64,000 bases of DNA. It comes from Mansonella perstans (lineage: Eukaryota; Nematoda; Chromadorea; Rhabditida; Onchocercidae). Location: positions 30,298 to 94,297 of the forward strand of contig JBAMDO010000209.1 in NCBI GenBank assembly GCA_037074765.1. Reading direction: 5' to 3'. The notes under the pieces are model-generated. The model had not been told where the DNA came from, did not search any database, and was given only the letters and a program-made list of their open reading frames with translations. Position numbers and translations under genes: made by a program. Numbering within the stretch: the first letter of the stretch is position 1; each line of letters starts with the position of its first letter. Below, piece by piece: positions 10,357-22,200 of this stretch.

Positions 10357-13273
10357 CTTTCATGATGAATTTTTGCACCAAATATTATGGAAAATAAAAT
10401 AAACATCTAAATAATTGACTGCTTTGATAACATCATCAACCGGAATGTTTTCATCGAATTTATCACTTTCAAGTAAATCAATGTACTGATCAATCATTCT
10501 TTCCTTTTTCGCAATCTCACTTTGTAGCGGTGCCGCACGTAACAGTTGTTCAACTGTACATCGACGTAACACGCTGGAACATTTTTTGTGTATTATGCAT
10601 TTTTACCCAGAAGACTTTTTGGTATATTATGCATTGCTACCCAAAACATTTTTTGTATATTATGCATTTTTACCCTATTTTTTATGATTTAAAAATTTCT
10701 TTTTTGATCAAGACATGCATCGTAGGTGAAATATCTGAATTCCTTATATACTTTCGAGTTTTAAATGCGCCAGGTTGCTTCAATCGGAACTTAAAATCGG
10801 AACTTTCGGATAAAATCGCAAAAGATTTTACCTTTCATATTATCGAACAACAGAACTGGAATTACTTAAAAAAATGAAAATTTTGCACAGTGCGCCCACT
10901 GTTCGGCTTTGTAACTTTTCGTGTTCACGACGTATTCCACCAGGTGCAGATGGGTATTAGCAAAATACATTAGTGAAATTAAAAAAATTACTTTTAGAGT
11001 TCCGTTAAAATTCAAAAATAAAAACTTTGAAAAAGAAAAATAAACCAGAGATCTACATAAACTGACATACGAGCAATATTTGATGATATCTTAAGATTTA
11101 CTAATTTTGCCAGCACAGTTGTTTTGGCTAAAAAACGAGAGCAGCAAACAGTCAGGAGCACTGCACCACCGTCTCCTGAAAGAGAAATAAAAAATTCAAC
11201 CACTGAAATTTCAAGTGGAAAAAACAAAGTAATAAATCTCTGCTAACCTCCAGGTTTTGAGAAATTGTCAGGCAAACATGCTTTCAAATAATTCGATAAT
11301 TCAATTTCATACTTCAGTTCCAGAGCACACACTTCTCTATCCACCAGCTGAAATTATTTGAAAATTAATGTGTAAGCATTTCGAAATTTGGAAAGCTATT
11401 TGACATAAAGAAAAAAATTTCCACAAAAGTTAAACTGAAATCTTACTTCAGCAAATGTTTGAGTAGCTGCAGTAAGAAGCATACTTCGCGTCGACATTGC
11501 GTTATATCCTCTTCTCTTTCAATTTTCGTTTAAGTAATGATCTGAAACACAACATAATCCGTAATAAACGGATCTCATGCAACTTAGCCTTGAAGCCTTG
11601 AAGAACTGAATCAAGAAAGAGGAAGCAGGAAGAGTAAAAACGCTGCTCTAGACGACGTAAATATAAAAATACGAGATATTTTGTTTCTACAATCATGTAA
11701 GGAAGTATTAATTAATGTAAGTCACATGTTTTTTGTCACATTTTTCGAAAACACAAATATCCAGCAAACTATTGCCTTCTACCTGCTTTATTTCTATAAA
11801 GTGGACAGAAAACTTCAAGCTTACTCTGACAGAAAACTTTGAACTTACGCTATCTTGCTTCTTTTGAATTTCTTCATTTAATTCACCAATTTTCCGTCGA
11901 AATTTCATAATCATTTTCTCGTATTCATCCACTTGCTCGCCATATATCTTAACTTGTGCCAGAAGCTAAAAAGTGAAAAACAAAAAATATATTCACTGCT
12001 TAAGTTTGCGAAATTTGCAAAATCAAAAGAAAACCACTTGAAAGCAAAAACTAATCGTCATATACTCACATTATTTATCCTACTGTTTGTTAAATCCAAT
12101 CCTCCTTAAGTTCTTTTTCAGCTTCCCTTTGCGTTTCAAGAATTTCTTCATCCATCGATCTGATTGCCTCATAATTTTCAACAGTTTCTTCTAGGATACT
12201 AAAAATTTCTCAAGTTATTGTTTTTTTGTTATTTCTTGTCAGCAAACATTTCTTGTCATTTTTGTCACCACTTACCTTGGTAATGATATAGGCTTACATT
12301 CATCCCAACTCTGCCTACTCCTCAGAGCGGAAGAAATAAAAATTCGTTCTTGTTTATGTTCATTAATTTTAAATTATTAAAATGCGAGAATAGCAAAACT
12401 TCGATCTTAAATAAAGGAGTTTATTACTTTCAATAACCCTCGGAATCTATATAATTTTTTTAGGAGCAAGAACCGATGTACACCAGTGAATTTAAATCAA
12501 CAAACCAAATAGAGCTTTAACTTTTTAAGAACTAATGGCCTTTTAACATTAATAAAGCCTTGAAATATTAATTCAAATTTGCTCAAACCTTAGCTTCTTT
12601 TCCAGATCCATATTTTTTTCTGTCAAAATTTCGATCATTTTCTCACTGTCCACTGTTGCATCAATCTAAAAAGCACATTCCATCATGTGTCCTATCATCA
12701 ATATATCAAATATAATTCATCCACAACTAACCGAAATATTAAAAGTGCAAAAGCACAAGCGATGTGTTAAAGCAGGAAGAAAACAACACAAAATTAATGA
12801 ATTCAAGAAGAAATACATGCATACTTACCCCTTCACTAATATCAACCAATTGCAAGATATTATAAATTCGTAAGATATTATAAGCAAAATTTTGAAAAAC
12901 AGAAGTAAACTAATAAGGAACAGATAATTCAAAACTTTTACAAATTATCGTAAAATTCTAAAATTACTTTACTAAGCCGTTCTTTTAACATATGTATTGT
13001 CTCGTCGGCTTTCTGAAGATCGTTTTTCAAATTTTCACAAATTCTCAGTGATGTAGCAGATTCATTTTTTAGCATTTCATTCCCTTGCGTTTATTAATTT
13101 TCGTTTATCTTCCGCTAATTGACCGATTGCATCGCGCATTCTAAACAGTCGTACACTACTAATAAAGTCTAAATAAATGTACAAAATCAAATCCAGAAAT
13201 CTCAAATAAAATACCACAAAAGAAAAATCTTGAATTAATGAAACTGACTACCTATCCACAAAACTTGAATATG

Positions 13274-13308
<35 letters not shown>

Positions 13309-14286
13309 GAAATCCATAAAATTTTTTTATTTCAAATTCGTTTTGTGCAAAAGCCTGTATTTCATTATAATACTTAACAAATACAGCTAAGATTTATAAT
13401 AGAAAAACCAAACCTGTGATGAAACACTGCCTTTTTGCTCATTTTCACTTCGAAACAAGTCTAATTCTATTTTCAGTTCTTGTACACATTGCTTCTCGAT
13501 TTTAATGTCAGCCTTCAAGAAATTATAATGAAGATTAATTAAGAACTTCAAATTCGAGCATTCATTAAAGATTTCAAGTTAACTATATTTGTCAAATTGG
13601 AGAACAAACACTTACTCCATTATCAACGAACCTGCAAAAGTTCTGCCTTTTCCTCAGCCATTTCCTTCTCAATTAATGCCATTTCCAGCTGTTTTTCAAA
13701 TTCTGATAATCGTTCAAGCTTTTCTTGATTTATTTTTGACAACTCAACCAATTCCTAAATGAAACCTTCATTTTGATTTTTTTGAGCGCTGTTTTAATTC
13801 AGTGAGATAAGGATGTCTGCAATTATCTTTCTTTCCATCATTCGACGCTCAGATGGAAAAATATGTAATGAAATAATAAAATTAAGTAAATTCTGCAAGA
13901 AGTCTTTTTTTCAGCAGTTTTTTAAAAAAATTCAGAAATTTGCGTCAAGTAATAAGCTTTTCATTTCTGTTTCTTATTTCAATTTAAAAAAGAATTGAAA
14001 TTCCTAAAACTTGAACATTACCTAAATATTATCATTTCACATAGCAACGAGATATTCCGATTAGATTTTAAGGACCAAAATTTTATGAAGACAAAAGTAG
14101 AAGACTAATAAACAATTCAAATGAAGTTACAGTATGCTTAAATGCATCTTTTCCTTTTCCTGTAACCTCTGTTGTAATTTTGAATTACTTTCAACTAAAC
14201 TATTCTGAATCTGCGTAATGCTTCCAATCCAGCTAGATTCTTTTCATATTGCGTAAGTTTGGGATGATCAACTTTTCGTCTCCGCC
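10357..14286 (-). pseudogene. dnc-1: Dynactin p150Glued (DCTN1/dnc-1) relic, coiled-coil region
   Basis: p150 is the large dynactin subunit that binds dynein and microtubules. Exon-like blocks, in 5' to 3' order: 14286-14131, 13754-13632 (LIEKEMAEEKAELLQ), 13512-13414, 13155-12968 (FRMRDAIGQL, QKADETIHMLKERL), 12665-12589 (SEKMIEILTEKNMDLEKK), 12198-12070 (LEETVENYEAIRSMDEEI), 11965-11849, 11541-11447, 11347-11248 (LPDNFSKPGG), 11175-11102 and 10573-10357 (LLESDKFDENIPVDDVIKAV). These run in the same order as the CC1 coil and the following conserved block of vertebrate DCTN1 (MPDSFLRPGG; LDETVNVEPLTKAIKYY). There is no CAP-Gly domain and no C-terminus. Frameshifts lie in the blocks starting at 14286, 13155 and 12198, and the block at 11541 has stops in both relevant frames. 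A live but badly sequenced gene is less likely. Confidence 0.85.
13277..13307. repeat. Poly(A) tract of about 30 bases
   Basis: A nearly pure run of A lies in an intron position of the dynactin relic. The intron positions are retained, so the relic did not arise by retroposition of a spliced mRNA and this run is not a retrocopy tail. Confidence 0.8.
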
Positions 14287-15676
14287 TTTAAAACATTGAA
14301 ATTTATTTAAAAAAAACAAAGAAAATTTGAATTTATATGAAGAAAATTTTTAATCAAGGATAAAAGAAACATTATTTAGTGCTATAAGCGACGACGATTT
14401 GGAAGTGTTTCTTTTCCTCGACGAACAAAAATTTAATTTCAGGAAGAAATTTTAACTTGAAGGCAGGAAACTTTCGCATATTATTATCGTACATCTATTT
14501 TTCTTTGATCTTTCAAAGAGAAAATAAAGAGATTCAATTTGATTCTTAACGTAGAGTTTTTCTTTTTTTTTTTCAGCTCTTCGTTTCTATACCTAATAAA
14601 ACTTTGAAATTTATTGAAAAAATTTTGTGAATTTAATTTAATCATAAAAACTAGGGATGTCTATCAAAATACACAGTTCGAAATCTTACTTTACGAATTA
14701 AACTGAAAAAGTATTAAGTGAAAGTAATAATGGGTATATCAATCAGTCAATTACTTCAATGTTTCAAGCTTTGTCCTCAAATCTTTGTTTTTGAAAACGA
14801 AACAATTCGATATCATTCTTATTCTCGCCCATTTAAATCAATTTTAAAAATATTTATTTGAAACAGCACAAAATTTAAATTTACATACGAAGATGAAATA
14901 CACTGAAGAGTATGGCAGTATTCCATAAGGGATAGTTATAAATGATGTTATCTGTGGAAAATTTTCTGAGCCTTTCTTCACGGATAAAAAACTGTCACAA
15001 TCGAAATGTCATTACTGTGACTAATAATGACCGTGGAATAAATAAATCACCATGATGTCAAAGGTCAAGACAAAAAAATGAAAGTTTTAACGAAATCAAA
15101 CAATTAGGATCAAAAATATCTGAGTGAAATGTTACAGTTAAAATGATATTTAGTTTTTAGTCATAAATAATCAACAAAGAAACATAGAGAATGATAACAG
15201 TTCCATAATATTAGTGGATAATGATAAAAGTTCCATAATTTTAATGGATAATAATAACAGCTTCATATTATCAAAAAAAGTAATATCAGTATCAATCAAT
15301 TAAATTTATATATATTAGAAAAAAAGACAAATAAATAAACACAATAAATTTGAAATTTGCTGGAACAATAAATTTTAATTTTATTATATATATGTAAATG
15401 AGTAGTAGGAAAATAGTAAATACATGCAATGAATGCTATGTTATTATAAGTAATTAATAATTAAAATAATCAAAGAGTAACAATCAATAAATATCAAAGT
15501 TATAAAAATTTCCATGTACAAATATTGCAAAAAAAAAGTAAAACAGGAAATTACTATGAAAATTAAGCATTATTAAATATAATAATTAAATTAGCAAAAA
15601 AGTAATACAAATAAGAATATATAAAACTCTCATTCTTTAAAATGATAAATTAATTAAAATAATGCCAAATCAATAA
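14287..15676. other. AT-rich DNA with a 37-bp tandem repeat at 15189-15270
   Basis: At 15189-15270 a unit like GATAACAGTTCCATAATATT plus TTAGTGGATAAT occurs two to three times with a period of about 37. Otherwise no gene or RNA was recognised. Confidence 0.5.
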
Positions 15677-15875
15677 ATGCACTTCGCCTTCAGCATCCAC
15701 CGTACCGTGTCTAATTTGTCGCATTTATTAAATTTGCATCCTGATCATGCTGCATTTTTTTCACGGACCGCTATTAGTTGCCATATGTACGTATGCGTGG
15801 TGATTTATAACGATCTAGTGTCTAGGGTGGGATGTGACGTACGCTGGGATGTTGCTGGCGCAAGTAAGAGTGATT
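15677..15875. other. GC- and CpG-richer island between the dynactin relic and 5S
   Basis: In an otherwise very AT-rich stretch, this 200-bp block has many CpG (TTCGCC, ACCGTACCGTG, CACGGACCGC, GACGTACGCTGG). The plus strand is open for 66 codons, but I see no homology or splice context. It may be a relic exon or a regulatory patch 1.2 kb upstream of scc-2. Confidence 0.3.
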
Positions 15876-15934
15876 AGAATAAGTATGAGTGATTAGGTTA
15901 ATTAATATCATCCTACAGAGATTTTTTCGAAAAA

Positions 15935-16060
15935 AGATATAATATTGGTGAGAAAAGAAAGAAAACAAAAATATAAAGAAAGAGAGAAAAGAAGAGGGAT
16001 GAAATGAAAGTAAAAGAAAGAAAGAAAAGGAGAGGGAGAAATGAAAGTAAAAGATCTGAC
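15935..16060. repeat. Purine-rich GAAAGAAAG/GGAGAAATGAAAG repeat
   Basis: Nearly all purine on the plus strand. The phrase ATGAAAGTAAAAGA occurs twice (about 16000 and 16042) among GAAAGAAAG units. Confidence 0.8.
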
Positions 16061-16262
16061 TTTGTTTTTTTTTTTTTTTAATAATAAATAATATTATTTA
16101 TTTCACGTATGCTTTTTATGTTGGCTTTGCACAAATATTGACAATTAAGCTAAAATGTCACGTTTTTTTTGTTAACTTAGCGAAAGCAAATTTTTGGTTA
16201 TAAATTTTCTGACATGTTTTTTATCTCTGCAAGACAAGTAATAGTTTTAATAGTTTTATCTT

Positions 16263-16381
16263 GTCTACGACAACACCACGTTGAAAGCACGACATCTCGT
16301 ACGATCTGTTAAGTTAAGTAACGTTGGGCCTGGTTAGTACTTGGGTCGGAGACAGCCTAGGAATCCCAGGTGTTGTAGGCA
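16263..16381 (+). rRNA. 5S rRNA gene or 5S-derived pseudogene
   Basis: About 119 bases resemble nematode 5S rRNA from end to end. Visible landmarks are a 5' GTCTACGAC that pairs over nine positions with 3' GTTGTAGGC (helix I), ACCACGTTGAAAGCACG, and the pol III internal control region with GGTTAGTACTTGGGTCGGAG and ACAGCCTAGGAATCCCAGG. A CTTTTA tract follows as a possible pol III terminator. Several usually conserved positions look changed (CGTACGATCTGTTAAGTTAAGTA compared with CCGATCTGGCAAGTTAAGCA in C. elegans), so a dispersed, non-functional copy is quite possible. No other 5S copy and no SL1 RNA gene was found in the window. Confidence 0.85.
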
Positions 16382-17115
16382 ACTTTTACGCAATTGAATG
16401 CTTTATATTTGATTATAGAACTTTGACTATTTTTCATGAAAAATTTGTGAATGTGTTTTTTTTTTCATTGAACATTGCATATTTCAAACTCAGTAATGAT
16501 ATGAATACTACTATATATAAGTAACGAATGAAAATTGTAGTAATTATAGAATTTCGCATATAAAGTTATGAAAATTCGTTGCTTATGGAGGACTAAAAGT
16601 CTTGTAAACAATACTTATTTTACTTTTGCAACTTAATTTTGTAATTACTACGTTTTTTTTTTTCAGTTGGAAATTGAAAGGAATATTTATCTGGCGTTAT
16701 TAACAATTTGATGTTATTTCAAATACCGATACTCTTCATTTAAATTAACGCATATCGTATCGTACATTATTTTCATTTTAGTCAATAAAAAAGCTCAAAT
16801 ATTCGATTTTAGGCTGGTACTGATTATCTTTGGTGGTGGTACTACAGGTGCCTCCATCCTGTTAGTAGCAAAATGGACAACATCAATTCGGTGTGTTTTT
16901 TTGATATTTCTTTTTGAAAAATGTCCGTTTTAGTTGAGATTTTCAAATTTCAACAGTCCCGGTTGAAAATTTCTTTCTGTTTGATTATCTGCCATCTAAT
17001 AGAATACAATTCTATGCGCTACTGAAATATTTTTTATCACACATTAATTATGAGAAGATAAAGACTAGAAATAAAAATAGCAGTTATTCGCAAGACTGAA
17101 GGTGATGTTTGCGCC
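16382..17115. other. scc-2: Upstream region of scc-2
   Basis: This stretch lies between the 5S-like sequence and the first coding exon. At about 16813-16890 a TTTTAG acceptor precedes a GC-richer segment with a short ATG frame (MDNINS) ending at GTGTGT. Its phase does not join the next exon, so I read it as possible 5' UTR or noise. The exon holding the start codon probably begins at a spliced-leader or UTR acceptor near 17091. Confidence 0.35.
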
Positions 17116-19208
17116 ATGATTCCACGTGGCAGCCGTAGCAGTCCTTGGGAAGTAAAAATTGTAAAATATCTCCATAGGCGAAATTAAGTAGTTCCACGTC
17201 TGAAAAGTGAAGCTGATGCTGAAATTTACTACGTGGAATGTGAAATTAATGTTGTTATTGTGAAGTGAAATATTTTATAAATGACTTTTCTATTGAAATT
17301 TTTCGCTGATTTAATGTAATCATTTTTAAGATTTTTAGAACTCTCCACGAGCAACTAGTTTGCCATCTGTGTCAGCTAATACACAAAATGCATTTTATAA
17401 TCAACAGATGCTTCTGCAGCAGCAGTATATGCAAATACCATCGCTTTATGGTAGTCAGCAAACTGGAGGAATCGTAAGTTTAATTATCACTAATTTTGGA
17501 TATTGCAGTTCGCAAATGTAATATGATGGACTGATTTCTTTTAGTTATTGATTTCTTTTTTTTTGTTTTTGTTTTTTGGAGAATGTTATTAAATAATATA
17601 TTATGAAATCTTTTGGAAATTTTAAATCTGATTATTTGGAACAAATGATTATTAAGTGCCATATTTCAAGTTCCTTGTTGCATTACAGATGTTACAACAG
17701 CATCCAATGGATATTCAGACATTCCAACAGCAGCACCTGTTACAAGTTATGCAACAACAACAACAGCAACAACAGCAAGTATTGCAAAATCATCAACGTA
17801 GTTTAGGGCTTCATGACTCGCAAGTAAGTGCTGAAAAATAAATTTTATTAAGTTTAGAAAAAATGTGGGATATAATGATTAATTCAATGAGAGTTGAAAG
17901 TTGGAAAGTTTTATCCATTTTTTGATGCTGTATATAATTATGCATGAGCTTCTAAGAATTTTATTTATGTTTTAAACGCTTCGATTAATTCCGTTGCTAC
18001 GTTTTCAAAGTTTTTGCAGGTCAAATTAATGTTTTTCTACGTTTTTATAAATAGAGATAATAACGCGTCTCAGATTATTAAATCGCTTGTTACTTTTCCA
18101 TCGATAGTAGTGTAGATTAAGTCATTACTTAGCAGACGAATTGGTTTATCTATTTGCGCCTAATAATTTGCTTTAATTGGAAGGAGGGATTCAGACCGGA
18201 GATGATTAGTTATTTAACTAATTGACGGCTTATTAGGGGAATATTTCTTCCTAAAACTGATTCACTTATTGGTTTTCTGATTAAATCTTCAATTAATTAG
18301 TTGGTGCCATTTTTAATTGAACGCATGTTTCGAAACTTACGATTCCTTCAATCATACTTTATTTAATTAATTAGATTATCAAATTTCGTGATAGCTTCGT
18401 CAATTAAAAAGATTTTCTACTCGAATATAGAATTTTGCGCAACAACAGGTGGTGCTTCAACAGCAACAATATCAGCGTGCATTACAGCAAGCAGCACAAC
18501 AACAACAAGTTTGTATTTCTATTACTATTGCACAAGTAAATTTAGATTTAATCTAATATGTTATTGTTAGTTTTGAATTATTTATTTTCACTTATATTTT
18601 TATTTGCATCTTTATAATCTTTAAATTCCCACTCTTATTGCTACTGCCATCGCTTATGACATTATTCAGCAAACATTATTAATACAGTTGACTTTGTATT
18701 GGAATTCAGTTATATAAATCCGCTTTTCATTTTATAATAAACAGAAGTAAAGCGCATTACAACACATAAGGCATGATTTAATATCTGTATTTTAAAGGTT
18801 TGCTATTTTTAGCAACAAAGACAATTGGAACAGCAACGTCTATTGGAGCAGCAACAACGACAACTTGATCTTATGCATCAGGAGCGTGAGGCAGCTCGGC
18901 TTAAACAGCATCAAGATGAAGTTAATTTATCAATTTTTGATTGTTATTTTGAATTTCGATGAGAAATAAGGCATCGGTATTGTATAATAAGATTTGCAAA
19001 GGTAATTAGCTCATTGGAATTTCTTCAGTTATTGCGCCAAAAAGCCGAAGCGTTGGCACGTCAACAGCAAGAGGAAGCAGCGCGGTTGAAACAGGAAGAG
19101 CTTCGACGAATAGCTTATCAGAAGGAGCAACAGCTTAAGCATCAGCGAGAAGCACATGAAAGATTACGTTTGGAGCAGCAGCGAATTTCAGAAGAACAAA
19201 AACGGCTG
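17116..19208 (+). CDS. scc-2: scc-2 exons 1-6: Q-rich/coiled-coil N-terminus
   Basis: Exons: 17116-17151, 17339-17473, 17689-17823, 18431-18508 (the acceptor could instead give 18449), 18813-18920 and 19029-19208. The product opens MIPRGSRSSPWE and becomes dense in glutamine, with eight consecutive Q at residues about 80-87. It then turns into a K/E/R/Q-rich probable single helix or coiled coil (EEAARLKQEELRRIAYQKEQ). This matches the prion-like Q/N-rich naming of the C. elegans orthologue (pqn-85). Vertebrate NIPBL has no such segment ahead of its MAU2-binding start. Confidence 0.85.
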
Positions 19209-22200
19209 GTGAATATTCTTTTAAGAACTGGTTTTGTAAACAAAATTCTAACAAACTTTGTGGTTTTCGGTAAATACTATCCTTCTTCCTCATTATGACT
19301 GATTTGTAATTTTCATTAAATCTTAATTGTTTTTTTACTATTTCCTTACAGGAAGAAGCTCGAAAACTTGAGGAGCAACGCAAAGAAATGGAAAAATTGC
19401 GTGCAATACGGGAGCAACAAAATCGAAAGCAACGTGAAGCACGTGAAGCTTTCAATATAATGAAAGAAAAAGCCGACAGTTTCCCCATTCCCATACATCT
19501 GGCTGGTTGTCATACACTTACTAAATGTATGATTTATTATCAGTTTTAAGTTGTAAATTTCATCAGTCAGCATAGTGAAAGAAGTTGACAATTTTCCCAT
19601 CTCTGTATATCTGCTTATTTCTCATACACTTCCCATATGTACATTAGTTTTCTCCCAACTTCTGTACAGGCATTTGTAGTTACATGAACAAAAGAAAGGC
19701 TAATATCCTCAAACAGATATCATCTGTTATTGTTTTATGACACTCATCTTTTGCTATGACCTTTTAGAGCTGCCTTCATTTTGGGTAATTTTTGGTGTCG
19801 CATATCTCTCCCATTTCATTGCCACGATCAGTGCTAACTTACGTATGAGGACATTCAGTATTTTTACGATGAGACAAAGAGATCGGAAAATCTTTTAAAG
19901 AAATCATTTTTTTTTCTTCTGGCTAAACTCGTTAAGTGAATTATCTTTCACTGAAGGATTTTTTTTTCGTGTGTTACAGTGGTGAACCATCTACCGTTTC
20001 CATCTCTATATTTGCCTTGTACGAACAATCTGAAGTGTGAAACTGTAGGTCCACCACGAATCGGATCTACACAGAAAGAAGTTTTGATACAGGCCATCGA
20101 AGCTATTTCACAAATTGAAACTTCCGAAGTGTTAGTTGTTTTTGAACAACTTTATTTTTGTTAGTGTTAAAACAGTTAAACGAAAAGCAGTCAATTTAAC
20201 AACGGACTTCCAATTTTTGTTTCCTGTGAAAACTTACTTAAATTGATTGAAAAATTATTTAGATTGAAAAAATTATTTGTTTTAATATTAGACATTGGTT
20301 TTTTTTGTAAACCTATTTTTAATGTGCAAATCTGTATAGGACGAAGTGCGCTTATTAGTCAGACTATGTGATGAGGGCCGAATATTTATTGAATTAAAAG
20401 TGGCTACTATTTCATTAAAAAAAAATTTCTCATTTAACATATATTTATTTATTGACTTGTTTGCAGTTTTCTGTTTTTAATACTGAAATAACCATAGAAT
20501 TAAATGTCAGGTTATTGAAACACGAAGATGGCGAAACGAATGATTTTAATGTGCATGCTGCACCATGTTTTGTGCGTGAACTGTATGAAATCAACCATCA
20601 GGTTTGAAAATGCGAAGCGTTTCATAGTTATAGGACTGTATCATTTACTGGATTTTAATTATAACTTTAAATTTTAAGCTAGATCATTAGACTGACCCTT
20701 CATTGTCATTGTTATATGTTGTCTACGGTCTCTCGTAATGCCATTTTTGGTTGGATTATGCGGATAAGATTAACCATTGTTTAATACTTTGTGGTGTTTT
20801 TATGTCATTCCTCATTTATTGAAATTTATTGAAAAAAAAATTTCTCATTTATTGAAGTTTTAAATAATTACAGGCGTTCGATGTTGACATTCCTCAAAAT
20901 GTCGTAGCTCCTGAAATAATGGATGTAGCAGCCAGTGCTTCCATTGAAAGTGAAACGGATGATATGGTAATACGTTGTTTTTTACATTGCCTGCTTTTTG
21001 TTAAATTATTTTTTTTGTAAATTTCGGATTTCTCAGATTTTTTTTAGTGATTGGTTTTGCTGCAGTAACAAATGAAGGAGTTGCTTGTTGCCTTTATAAA
21101 ATATTCAAATTTTTAAAGGAAAAGCCAGTGGAACTTCAAAAACAAGTTATGCTTACGAAGGAAGATAATGGAGAAACAAGTGCTACAACTGAAGTCGAAT
21201 CACTAGAAATGGTGGCTGCAAATATTTCCAAAACACGTACGCCATCTTTCTCAGATGCACCGAAATCAGCTACATTACAAGAGGATGAACAACAAGTTCA
21301 ACTGCGTCGACAAATTGTTTCTCTTGGAAAACAACCGAAAGCTCAGCAGATACGTAGGAAAAAGGATATGGTTCGTGAATTAAATAATTCTTGCAGTTCT
21401 TCCTTTTTATTGAAATCGAATGGTCTGATTCACTTGACCTTACCCTACTGTGTAGAAGTTTCGTTTTTTTTGTTGCAGAGAATTAAGCATTATTATGTTT
21501 TCATATCTATCTTTTTTGTTTTCTTCTTAGCAAGACATATGAGCAGATTATAGTTTATCTTTTTCAAAACATTACTTAAGTTTGACTGAATAGTACGGGT
21601 GAATAACAGGGATTATGAAGCTCTTTTATTTCCATATTATAAGCCACTAGTTTTACCGATTGTCAGTGTTAAAGGTTGAATCGTTGTTTGATTCTCTGAC
21701 TGGTTATTTTGATCCAAGTGAAGGTCGACGACGCAGACAACGTACAAAAACATACGAAGAAGAGCAAAATGAAAAAGTATGTTTTTTTTTTATTCTAAAA
21801 TTAAATGAGACTTTTTTTTTGGTTCTTATATCAAAAAATTTGTGAGAGGTTTTATTTTAAGGACCATTTTGCTTTAATATGTTATTATTCGTAAATTATT
21901 ATTTTGTTACAGTCAATTTTGCTTTTATTTTTCATAATGAAATCTTTTACAGGTACAGATGGAACTTTTCGCGCAAATGGAGAGAGTGGATACTAATGAA
22001 AAAGATGATAGTAATCTTTTTAAATTTGAAAATGCATTTTTATTTCATCGCAGCTCCAGAAGATTTTACTTTTGTTTTCTCAGGAGGATCTGCGAAAATT
22101 GAGCATCGTCCAGATCATGCGGGAACATCCAAAGAAGGGTCGACGGAAAACGATGACCGACCTAAATTTTTTGAAGGGCACAAGAAAGGCCGTAAAAGGA

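Noticed and set aside
13277..13307. Poly(A) run taken as a retrocopy tail of the dynactin relic
   Set aside because: The relic keeps its intron positions and the run lies between exons, so retroposition is excluded.
16813..16890. First coding exon of scc-2 starting MDNINS
   Set aside because: Its donor phase does not join the next exon without meeting a stop, so the start at 17116 is preferred.
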